Positions 15,494-22,516 of a stretch of DNA of 51,736 nt are shown here, one piece after another (position 1 is the stretch's first letter; every line of letters begins with the position of its first letter). The notes beneath the pieces are model-generated. The model had not been told where the DNA came from. It did not search any database and saw only the letters and a program-made list of their open reading frames with translations. Source of the DNA: JBHELB01 sp041859045 (GTDB taxonomy: Bacteria; Hydrogenedentota; Hydrogenedentia; Hydrogenedentales; SLHB01); the NCBI GenBank assembly GCA_041859045.1, contig JBHELB010000029.1, positions 1-51,736 of the forward strand, written 5' to 3'. Position numbers and translations under genes: made by a program.

Positions 15494-16657
15494 ATGGAAT
15501 GGCTTGAGTCGCTTCGTCAGAAAACCGTTCGCTACGCAGTGGGGTTGGTGTCGGGATCGTCGTGTGAGGGGATCGACGCGGCCCTTGTGCGTATCAAAGG
15601 AAACGGTCCGGGGATGTTGCTGAAACTAGTCCGGTTCCAGAACACGCCATATACCCCTGGTTTTCGTAATCGCCTTCTGGCTCCTCGCATTGACCAGCAC
15701 GAGGCGGCCCTGCTCGATTTCGAGCTGGGCGAGCGCTTTGCCGAAGCGGGTAAGGAACTGCTGAAAGACTGTGCAGAGGAGGTTCTCGAAGGCATCGATT
15801 TCGTTGCGCTTCAGGGACACAACCTGTCACACATTCCGCCCCGGGGGGCGAGTCCCGTCGGAGCGCTCCAGGTGGGACAGCCCGCGATCATCGCCGAACG
15901 ACTCGAGCGGCCCGTCGTCTCGGGATTCTGCATGCGCGATATGGCCGCCGGGGGACAGGGCGCCCCGCTGATGCCATACGCCGATTGGCTGATGTTTGCG
16001 CGACCCGACCGTGCTGTCGCCATCCTTTCCCTGGGCGGCGTGTCGACGTTCACTGTCGTGCCTCCGCGTTACGAGGATATCCTGGCCTTTGACGCCGGCC
16101 CCGCAACAATCGCCATCGACGGCGCAGTGCGGCTGCTGACGTCCGGCAATTACGAGATGGACACCGACGGCGAGATGGCCTCGAAAGGGGTCGTCATCGA
16201 CGAATTCCTCGAATATCTACTCGAGCATCCGTTCTTTTCGCGCGTTCCACCCAAGAGCACCAGCCGTGAAGAATTCGCCCCGGAGATTTACCTGCGCGAT
16301 GCCTTGAACGCCCGGCGCGGGCATTCGCTCGAAGACCTCCTCGCGACCGTGACCGAGTCCGTTGCGTTTACCATCATTCGCGCCTATAACCGCTTCATTA
16401 AATCGCAGTTCACCCTATCCCGCCTGATTGTCAGCGGCGGCGGCGCGCAGAACAAGACCCTGATGCGGCTGTTGAAAAAGGGGTTTGACGAAGTGGTCAT
16501 CCGGAAGAGCGATGACTACGGCATACCTCGGGAGGCGCGCGAAGCGATCGCGTTCGCGATTTTGGGCAATGAGACGCTGTCCGGTTCGCCCGCGAACGTG
16601 CCCCAGGCTACGGGAGCGAAACGGCGCGTTGTGCTGGGTCATATCACGCCACCGTAG
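15494..16657 (+). CDS. anmK: Anhydro-N-acetylmuramic acid kinase
   Basis: AnmK opens and phosphorylates 1,6-anhydroMurNAc to MurNAc-6-phosphate for wall recycling. The 387-residue product has the ASKHA-type GLVSGSSCEGIDAALVRI start, ALQGHNLSH, LQVGQPAIIAERL, DMAAGGQGAPLMPYADW, FDAGPATIAIDG and IVSGGGAQNKTLMRLL, all AnmK landmarks. The start is the ATG at 15494, one base past the SpoIID gene stop (TAA-t-ATG), so the two are probably co-translated. The first motif reads SGSSCEG where many AnmK proteins read SGTSLDG; the aspartate to glutamate change may be worth modelling. No MurQ gene is in the window. Confidence 0.92.
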   Translation: MEWLESLRQKTVRYAVGLVSGSSCEGIDAALVRIKGNGPGMLLKLVRFQNTPYTPGFRNRLLAPRIDQHEAALLDFELGERFAEAGKELLKDCAEEVLEGIDFVALQGHNLSHIPPRGASPVGALQVGQPAIIAERLERPVVSGFCMRDMAAGGQGAPLMPYADWLMFARPDRAVAILSLGGVSTFTVVPPRYEDILAFDAGPATIAIDGAVRLLTSGNYEMDTDGEMASKGVVIDEFLEYLLEHPFFSRVPPKSTSREEFAPEIYLRDALNARRGHSLEDLLATVTESVAFTIIRAYNRFIKSQFTLSRLIVSGGGAQNKTLMRLLKKGFDEVVIRKSDDYGIPREAREAIAFAILGNETLSGSPANVPQATGAKRRVVLGHITPP

Positions 16658-16670
16658 ACGCATTTGGAGT

Positions 16671-18542
16671 CTATTGCGCCTCGGAATTGACCCTAAACAA
16701 GACGGCCCCGCCGTCTTCCGCGACGATCTGAAGCCACGTAGCGGAACGCAGCTCCGCCGCGACGGCATCGTCCTCTTCGTGCGTGTCGGAGCAGAACACA
16801 TAGTCGATTTTCCAGCGTGCGATGAATGTCTGGCGAAACGCATCGTCCGTTCCGGGGCGGAAAAAACGGTACATATCCTCTATGACCGCCAGCGGGGCTA
16901 CATCGGAGAAATTCAGCATCCCCATGCCCAGCATGCTGCGCTTTCCAGGGCGAAGCGAGATGATGTCCGCGAAGTAAGGCCCCGGCAAATCGGCCGTCAG
17001 CACCCGGCCCGGCCCGAGCGAATTCAGCACACGCGCGTCGACTGTCGTCATCGCCTCCGCATGCATCCACGAGAACGCGCTGCGGCCCGGCTCAAGCCCC
17101 AGCGGTCCGAGAAAGCACAGTGCGGATACGCCTGTGGACGCCGCGCCGCACAGCAGCAACACTCCGAGCCATACCCCACGAAGCCCCTTTCCGCGTAAGC
17201 GCGCAAGCCCATCTGCGGCGAGGAGACAAAATGGGATTCCCATCAGCACGAGCAGTCGCGACGGCGCAAACCGCATGAACCATCCCGCTCCGAAGGCGCT
17301 GATCGACGCCGCAAAGAACAACAGATACCATAGGCTTATCCAGCCGGGAGCTTCTTGAGCGGGCGCGTCGGCGCGCTCCCGCCGTCGCCATCCCCAAACC
17401 GCTCCCGCCAGTGCTCCGAGAAAGGCCCAGTCCGACACCGCGACCGCCACTCGGTAATCGCGCCCGGCCAGCCAGTTGCCCTGATAGGTCTGGTAGATAG
17501 AAAATCCCACCGCAAACGCCGCGAGATAGCCCAAAGCCGCAAACCCGAGCACGCGCCCAGTTCGGCTGAGTCGGTCCAACCCTCTCCAGACGGCTAGTGC
17601 GGCGAGCGGAGCCGCGAGCAAGATATCCGCGAGGTAGGCAGAGAAAGGCAGGGCGTCGCGCACGCCGCCCAAGGCGTTGGAGGCGAAGGTTGGGCTTTGG
17701 GAAAACGCCCATGCCGTGGCAAGGCCCCCTGCTAGCGGCCCGCACACAGCCGCCATCGCCAGTCCTCGGCGCTGACGCGAATCAAACCGCTCGGCGTACG
17801 CTGCGGCGCACAGACCGATTGCGGCAAACATGGGAACGAGCCGCGCATTGACGAGCGTTGCCACGAAAAACAACAGGCCGCACCAAAGCGCAGGCCGTTT
17901 CGTGTGGCCGCGCAACACCAGCGTCAGGCCAAACACCCCCAACGCGAGCGGAACCGTGTAATACAGGCGCGGCGCCATGAGATTCGGATTGCCTTCGAGC
18001 AGCGTCAGCGTGAAGCGCCGGAAATAGGCGTCGAACTGTGGGGCATCCAACACGCCAAAGAGCGCCGATAGAACATACAACAGACCCGCAGGACTGAATC
18101 CGAGCGCAAAGAGAAGAAACGCTATCGGCGCGAGGCGTGGAGAGAGCGTGCGGAGAAAAAGGAACGCCGCCAGTAAATAAACCGCTACGGAAAGACCATT
18201 GAGCACCCCAAGCCACATGAACTCATCGACGTGCAACAACTGGCCGAGCCAACCCAAAACGCCATAGACCCAGAAGAACGGCGCAGCGAAATAGCGCGGA
18301 CTATGGTTTCCCAGGGGCGCGTCCGCGGAGGCAAACGGGGTGTAGAATCCCGTATCAAACATCCGCATACAGTGAAGGAATACGACATCGTCCGAAACGT
18401 GCAGGCCCGTGAACGCGGTGCCTTGGGTAGGGAAGTGGGCGACCCAGGCATGCTGGGCCGGGGTGATCGCGGCCAGGCACAGAATCAGCGCCCAGACCCA
18501 CCACGGCGCTCGACTCGGTCCCTTGTCGCACCCCTCCGTCAT
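16671..18542 (-). CDS. Polytopic membrane protein, GT-C-like, function unknown
   Basis: A 623-residue protein with a signal-anchor-like first helix (WVWALILCLAAITPAQHAWV), ten or more further membrane segments, and a soluble C-terminal region of about 110 residues predicted outside. The first outer loop has HVSDDVVFLHCMRMF, an acidic pair in the place where GT-C glycosyltransferases keep theirs; this is only suggestive. It follows the 129-residue gene with a one-base gap (TAG-c-ATG) and converges on anmK. Location beside sugar-modification genes supports a role in surface-glycan assembly. Confidence 0.62.
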   Translation of the reverse strand: MTEGCDKGPSRAPWWVWALILCLAAITPAQHAWVAHFPTQGTAFTGLHVSDDVVFLHCMRMFDTGFYTPFASADAPLGNHSPRYFAAPFFWVYGVLGWLGQLLHVDEFMWLGVLNGLSVAVYLLAAFLFLRTLSPRLAPIAFLLFALGFSPAGLLYVLSALFGVLDAPQFDAYFRRFTLTLLEGNPNLMAPRLYYTVPLALGVFGLTLVLRGHTKRPALWCGLLFFVATLVNARLVPMFAAIGLCAAAYAERFDSRQRRGLAMAAVCGPLAGGLATAWAFSQSPTFASNALGGVRDALPFSAYLADILLAAPLAALAVWRGLDRLSRTGRVLGFAALGYLAAFAVGFSIYQTYQGNWLAGRDYRVAVAVSDWAFLGALAGAVWGWRRRERADAPAQEAPGWISLWYLLFFAASISAFGAGWFMRFAPSRLLVLMGIPFCLLAADGLARLRGKGLRGVWLGVLLLCGAASTGVSALCFLGPLGLEPGRSAFSWMHAEAMTTVDARVLNSLGPGRVLTADLPGPYFADIISLRPGKRSMLGMGMLNFSDVAPLAVIEDMYRFFRPGTDDAFRQTFIARWKIDYVFCSDTHEEDDAVAAELRSATWLQIVAEDGGAVLFRVNSEAQ

Positions 18543-18543
18543 G

Positions 18544-18933
18544 CTACTCGGTCCCAGAGCTACTCGAAGCCGGTTTCGCGCCCGCCATGCGCTGTTCGGC
18601 CTCGTCGATCAGCGCATCGAAATCGGGGTGATCCTTCCACGTGGGCGCGAAGCGGTCATCCAGCCAGCGCAGGCTATCAATGACCTGCGCCGTGTTGCCC
18701 TGCTCCAGTTGGCGAAGCGTGGTGCGGACCAAGTCGCTCGTCGCGGAGGAGTACACGGCGTTGACGCGGTGCTCATACCCAAAATGCGCGTTGGACACCA
18801 ACACGTATCCAATCGCCAACGTCAGCACCGCGAAGACCACGCGCGTCTTCCGTCCGCCCTTGAACTCAACAAACAGCCACAGGGCCAGATAGGCGAGCGC
18901 AAGTCCCCTAAGAACGAGCAACATGTATTGCAT
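18544..18933 (-). CDS. Small membrane protein, unknown
   Basis: A 129-residue protein with two membrane segments (LLVLRGLALAYLALWLFVEF and VVFAVLTLAIGYVLV) separated by a basic turn (KGGRKTR), then a soluble helical region rich in Glu, Asp and Arg. I recognise no family. The upstream AAAGGAG is a good ribosome site. The stop lies one base before the GT-C-like gene, so the two are one transcription unit and the small protein may be its accessory subunit. Confidence 0.7.
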   Translation of the reverse strand: MQYMLLVLRGLALAYLALWLFVEFKGGRKTRVVFAVLTLAIGYVLVSNAHFGYEHRVNAVYSSATSDLVRTTLRQLEQGNTAQVIDSLRWLDDRFAPTWKDHPDFDALIDEAEQRMAGAKPASSSSGTE

Positions 18934-18963
18934 GGCGAATCTCCTTTTGCGAAATCCGGCCCG

Positions 18964-18991
18964 ACTATATCACAGAGCGCCGAAATTTCAG
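18964..18991 (-). promoter_or_regulatory. Candidate promoter for the 18933-16671 unit
   Basis: Minus-strand CTGAAA (18991-18986), 16-base spacer, TATAGT (18969-18964). It sits in the 90-base divergent gap before mnmG and would start transcription near 18957, 24 bases before the ATG. Moderate match. Confidence 0.38.
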
Positions 18992-19023
18992 GTCTTTTCC
19001 TCAAATATGCTACCGTATCCCCT

Positions 19024-20916
19024 ATGAAATCAGACGTTATCGTTGTGGGCGGTGGCCATGCGGGAATCGAGGCGGCCTTGTGTTGCGCGCGCTCGGGCCT
19101 GCACACGTTGCTCATTACCCAGCAACTCGACAACATTGCAAAAATGTCCTGCAACCCCGCGATAGGGGGCGTCGCCAAGGGACAACTCGTACGCGAGATT
19201 GACGCCCTGGGCGGCGAAATGGCGCGTTGCATCGATCGGACCGGCATTCAGTTCAAGATGCTGAACCGCTCGAAGGGCCCCGCCGTGCATTCTCCCCGCG
19301 CCCAGGCGGATCGCGCGGCCTATCAACTCGATATGAAGCAGGTGTGCGAAGCGCAAGAGGGGCTTTCTCTCAAACAGGGCACGGTCGATGCCGTCCTTGT
19401 GCATGATGGCGTTGTGGTAGGAGTACGCACCGGACATGGCGCGGAGATCGAGACCCGGGCCGTTATCGTATGCACAGGAACCTTCCTGAACGGACTGCTT
19501 CACTTCGGTCTTGCTGACGTGCCGGGGGGCCGTGCGGGCGATCCCGCCGCCGTGGGGCTTGGGGGATGGTACCGCGAGCAAGGATTTTCCGTGGGGCGTC
19601 TAAAAACAGGTACATGCCCGCGGCTGCACCGGCGCAGCATTGATGTGGACCGCATGAGAGAACAGCCGGGCGACGACGATCCTAGGCCGTTTTCCTTTTC
19701 GACCCCCATCGAGGGATTTGCACCGAACCGGATCGTTTGTTGGCTAACGCAGACAACCAGCGAAACACACGAGGTGATCCGGCGCAACTTGGATCGATCC
19801 CCGATGTTTTCAGGAAAAATCGAAGGTACGGGAACACGCTATTGTCCGAGTATTGAGGACAAGGTATTTCGATTCGCCGAGCGTACCTCGCATCATCTCT
19901 TTCTGGAACCCGAGGGGCTTCACACCCATGAGGTGTACGTCAACGGACTATCGACCAGTCTGCCCGAGGATGTGCAGTACGCGATGTTGCGGACCATCCC
20001 CGGCCTGGAGGAAGCGGAGATCGTACGGCCTGGGTATGCGGTCGAGTATGACTTTGTGAGTCCGTTGGAGCTTAAGCCTACGCTCGAAACGAAGCGCGTA
20101 CGTGGGTTGTATCACGCGGGACAAATCAACGGAACGTCGGGGTATGAGGAAGCCGCGGGGCAGGGGCTCTATGCCGCGCTCAACGCGGTGCGGGCCCTGC
20201 GCGGCGAGCCGCCGCTTGTGTTGGGCCGCCACGAGGCCTATATCGGCGTGATGGTCGATGATCTCGTCACGCGGGGCGTGCTCGAGCCTTACCGCCTTTT
20301 CACATCGCGCGCGGAGTACCGACTCCTGCTCCGTCATGATAACGCCGACGTGCGTTTGTCGGAGTACGGCATCGCGGACGACTCCTTTCGCGCGGCGGTT
20401 CGCGGGAAAGAAGCGTTGGTGCACGCCGAGACGCGCCGCCTTGAAGCACTGACGGTCGTGCCGTCCGACGAGGTGAACTCGCTCTTGGCCGAGATCGAGT
20501 CGACTCCGCTGACTGAGCCCTGCAAAGCGGCCACGCTGCTGGCGCGGCCGGGAATGGATATCCGGCGTCTTTGGCGAGCAGCGCCGCCGCCTACGCCGCT
20601 TCCCTTTGAAGTGGCGGAGCAAGTGGAGATACACGTCAAGTACAAAGGGTATTTCGACAAACAAGAGCGCGGCATCGCGCGTTTCCGCGAGTCCGAGGAA
20701 CTGCCCATCCCCGATCGTTTCGATTACGCTTCTCTTTCTGGGATTCCGCACGAAAGCCGCCAACGCCTCGCGCAGGTGCGGCCCGCCACTCTCGGTCAGG
20801 CGGCCCGCGTGCCGGGAGTGCGCCCCACGGACGTGGCCGTGCTGCATCTGCATATCGAACGTTTTTCGCGCGAACAAAGTATCAACGGGAGTAACGATGA
20901 ACCTCGAGGCGGTTGA
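19024..20916 (+). CDS. mnmG: tRNA uridine-5-carboxymethylaminomethyl modification enzyme MnmG (GidA)
   Basis: MnmG with MnmE installs the cmnm5 group on U34 of several tRNAs, using FAD, NADH and methylene-tetrahydrofolate. The 630-residue product begins with the FAD site DVIVVGGGHAGIEAALC, then MSCNPAIGGVAKGQLVREID, RSKGPAVHSPRAQADR, ALNAVRALRGEPPLVLGR and the TSRAEYRLLLRHDNAD motif. Length is normal. The correct start is ATG 19024; the frame is open to 18409 but that stretch is antisense to two genes. No mnmE is nearby. Its stop overlaps the next gene by 20 bases. Confidence 0.96.
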   Translation: MKSDVIVVGGGHAGIEAALCCARSGLHTLLITQQLDNIAKMSCNPAIGGVAKGQLVREIDALGGEMARCIDRTGIQFKMLNRSKGPAVHSPRAQADRAAYQLDMKQVCEAQEGLSLKQGTVDAVLVHDGVVVGVRTGHGAEIETRAVIVCTGTFLNGLLHFGLADVPGGRAGDPAAVGLGGWYREQGFSVGRLKTGTCPRLHRRSIDVDRMREQPGDDDPRPFSFSTPIEGFAPNRIVCWLTQTTSETHEVIRRNLDRSPMFSGKIEGTGTRYCPSIEDKVFRFAERTSHHLFLEPEGLHTHEVYVNGLSTSLPEDVQYAMLRTIPGLEEAEIVRPGYAVEYDFVSPLELKPTLETKRVRGLYHAGQINGTSGYEEAAGQGLYAALNAVRALRGEPPLVLGRHEAYIGVMVDDLVTRGVLEPYRLFTSRAEYRLLLRHDNADVRLSEYGIADDSFRAAVRGKEALVHAETRRLEALTVVPSDEVNSLLAEIESTPLTEPCKAATLLARPGMDIRRLWRAAPPPTPLPFEVAEQVEIHVKYKGYFDKQERGIARFRESEELPIPDRFDYASLSGIPHESRQRLAQVRPATLGQAARVPGVRPTDVAVLHLHIERFSREQSINGSNDEPRGG

Positions 20917-21361
20917 ACAGAAGTGCCTAACGTATTTGAAGGAAGTATCGAACCCGCTCGTGGCTGTCGATTCCCTGCTGCGTTTTTTGCATCGCGACCC
21001 GGAAATGTCTGGAATCGATGAGACCGAACTGCTGGGCTTCTTGCGCAAGCACGAGCTTTTTCGTGTCGTAGAGCCGCCTATCCTCGCCAGCGATTCACAA
21101 GGGGCCTCCGAACTCGCCCAAGCGGGAATTCCCATGTCCCCACGGGTCTTTCTGTGCACCCGCAAACCCACCGAAGCGCAGATGATCGAGTACATGGCGC
21201 ACGAGCTGCGTAACCTCTGTGAGGCCTTGTCGTTTGCCCTCAAAGAGGCCAACGCCGCGAAAGACGAGAAGCGCGCGCAACGGATCAAGGCCGCACTGCA
21301 ACGCGCGCGTTCGCTTCATCGCCGCATCGAGAATATGGCGGGCGGCAGCCAGCACGGCTAG
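20897..21361 (+). CDS. Conserved-looking small protein downstream of mnmG, unknown
   Basis: A 154-residue soluble protein starting 20 bases inside the mnmG end, after GGGAGTAACG. The N-terminal half is globular (LEAVEQKCLTYLKEV, GIDETELLGFLRKHELFRVV), and residues about 90-145 look like a long helical hairpin rich in Ala, Lys, Arg and Glu (KEANAAKDEKRAQRIKAALQ). No family is recognised. Coupling to mnmG suggests co-expression rather than a proven role in tRNA modification. Confidence 0.75.
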   Translation: MNLEAVEQKCLTYLKEVSNPLVAVDSLLRFLHRDPEMSGIDETELLGFLRKHELFRVVEPPILASDSQGASELAQAGIPMSPRVFLCTRKPTEAQMIEYMAHELRNLCEALSFALKEANAAKDEKRAQRIKAALQRARSLHRRIENMAGGSQHG

Positions 21362-21383
21362 CGCGCAATGCCGCCGCGAGGCA

Positions 21384-21423
21384 GACAAAAGAAAGCCTCA
21401 AAGGCAAGTAAGCCCTTGAGGCT
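21384..21423 (-). terminator. Rho-independent terminator of the tRNA-Val gene
   Basis: On the minus strand AGCCTCAAGGGC (21423-21412) pairs with GCCTTTGAGGCT (21405-21394), 12 positions with one mismatch around a 6-base loop, then TTCTTTTGT. It begins 11 bases after the tRNA 3' end. On the plus strand it also follows the 154-residue gene but lacks a T-run there. Confidence 0.7.
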
Positions 21424-21434
21424 AAACGATTTAA

Positions 21435-21511
21435 TGGTGGGCGGTATTGGATTTGAACCAACGACCCCTTGCATGTCAAGCAAGTACTCTAACCAACTGA
21501 GCTAACCGCCC
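21435..21511 (-). tRNA. tRNA-Val (anticodon GAC)
   Basis: A full 77-base cloverleaf on the minus strand: acceptor GGGCGGT paired with ACCGCCC, D arm GCTC-AGTTGGTTA-GAGT, anticodon arm CTTGC-TTGACAT-GCAAG with GAC at the centre, a five-base variable loop, and T arm GTTGG-TTCAAAT-CCAAT. The 3' CCA is encoded. It has its own promoter and terminator, so it is a single-gene unit. Confidence 0.97.
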
Positions 21512-21525
21512 GTATCGCGGGGGAT

Positions 21526-21555
21526 ACTCTAGCAGAGCGGGTGAGGGGCTGTCAA
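21526..21555 (-). promoter_or_regulatory. Promoter of tRNA-Val
   Basis: Minus-strand TTGACA (21555-21550, perfect -35), 18-base spacer, TGC then TAGAGT (21531-21526), an extended -10. Transcription would start near 21519, giving a leader of about 8 bases before the mature 5' end. Confidence 0.65.
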
Positions 21556-21604
21556 ACGTTCCGAATCGCCCGCTTTTCTCTCTTTTGGATCTCTGCGCGC
21601 TCGG

Positions 21605-21633
21605 TTGCCCAAATAGTTTCGGACGGGTATACT
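21605..21633 (+). promoter_or_regulatory. Promoter of the HAAS/PspC-histidine kinase unit
   Basis: TTGCCC (21605-21610), 17-base spacer, TATACT (21628-21633). The start would be near 21640, 11 bases before the ATG at 21651, with GGGGACGAG as the only ribosome-site-like sequence. Confidence 0.5.
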
Positions 21634-21650
21634 TCAATGCGGGGACGAGT

Positions 21651-22472
21651 ATGAAGCTAAGCGATCTACAACAGCGGCGGATAGAGCAGTATCTGCGTGA
21701 TGTCGAGACCCGCCTGAGCGGTCTCGGGGCGGAGGCGCGCCGGGACGCGTTGGGGCGTCTTAAGACGCGCATCGCCGACGGCTTGCGTGCAACGGGCGAA
21801 CCCTATATCGCCAATGTCGACCTCGAAGCGATTCTACGAAGCGCGGAGTCTCCCGAGACGCGAAAATCTCCCTCTTCCGAAGCGCGTTCGACGCGTGGCG
21901 AGTCGATCCCAGATGCTCGTTGGTTGGGCGTTTGCGCTTGGTTGTCGCAGCGTCTCGAGATTGAGCCCCTGTTTGTGCGCGGCGTCGTTCTTGCCATCGG
22001 TCTGGTCACTGGGCCGGTCGCCGTTATCGCGTATCTCGCCGGGTATTTTGCGCTCTACGCGACCGATGAAACGTACCGGCGCGTCCCGATCGAAGTCCGC
22101 ACGCTGGCGGGCGCGGTGATCACGTTCATCGCCGTGGCGATTGGGCTTCGCGTGGCGTCGGTGCTGTTGCTGAACGGGTTGCTCGCTGTCTATACGCGCA
22201 TCGTGCAGGCCGGCACGATTGACCTGGGGGGCTGGCTATGGATACGCGCGGATGCAAGCCGCGCATTCTGGCTGGCGGTATTTGTGGGGCTCCCGTGGGC
22301 GGTGCTCGGGGGGCTTCCCGCCGTGGAAAAGTGGCCGGGGACATTCCGCAAGTTTGCGGAAATGATTCTGGCACTTTACGCCGTGTGGCTTGCGGTGGGT
22401 CTGGGTGCGGTATTGGCGGGCATGCTGTTGTCCGGCGCCCGCGCGTTGGGACCCACGATTCAAGTACTCTGA
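21651..22472 (+). CDS. HAAS-like/PspC-domain membrane protein
   Basis: A 273-residue protein. Residues 1-65 are a helical region like the HAAS/DUF1700 signalling domain (RRIEQYLRDVETRLSGL). Residues about 85-145 match PspC: WLGVCAWLSQRLEIEPLFVR then a hydrophobic stretch with TGPVAVIAYLAGYFAL. Three more membrane segments follow. PspC-type proteins sense or buffer envelope stress at the inner membrane. The next gene, 44 bases on, is a hybrid histidine kinase, so the pair may form a membrane-stress signalling unit (inferred). The ATG at 21651 is chosen because the promoter above would exclude the longer frame. Confidence 0.75.
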   Translation: MKLSDLQQRRIEQYLRDVETRLSGLGAEARRDALGRLKTRIADGLRATGEPYIANVDLEAILRSAESPETRKSPSSEARSTRGESIPDARWLGVCAWLSQRLEIEPLFVRGVVLAIGLVTGPVAVIAYLAGYFALYATDETYRRVPIEVRTLAGAVITFIAVAIGLRVASVLLLNGLLAVYTRIVQAGTIDLGGWLWIRADASRAFWLAVFVGLPWAVLGGLPAVEKWPGTFRKFAEMILALYAVWLAVGLGAVLAGMLLSGARALGPTIQVL

Positions 22473-22516
22473 CGCACGTCCTAGCACGTTTAACGAGGAA
22501 ACCTAGGAGCACCACG

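Noticed and set aside
16655..16675. TAGAC/GTCTA pair between anmK and the GT-C-like gene
   Set aside because: Only a 5-bp stem without a T-run, too weak for a terminator.
18409..19023. N-terminal extension of mnmG
   Set aside because: The extra 205 codons lie over the two minus-strand genes and a divergent promoter; MnmG proteins begin at DVIVVGGGHAG.
19948..21288. 446-codon minus-strand frame
   Set aside because: Antisense to mnmG and its partner gene, with no recognisable domain or ribosome site.
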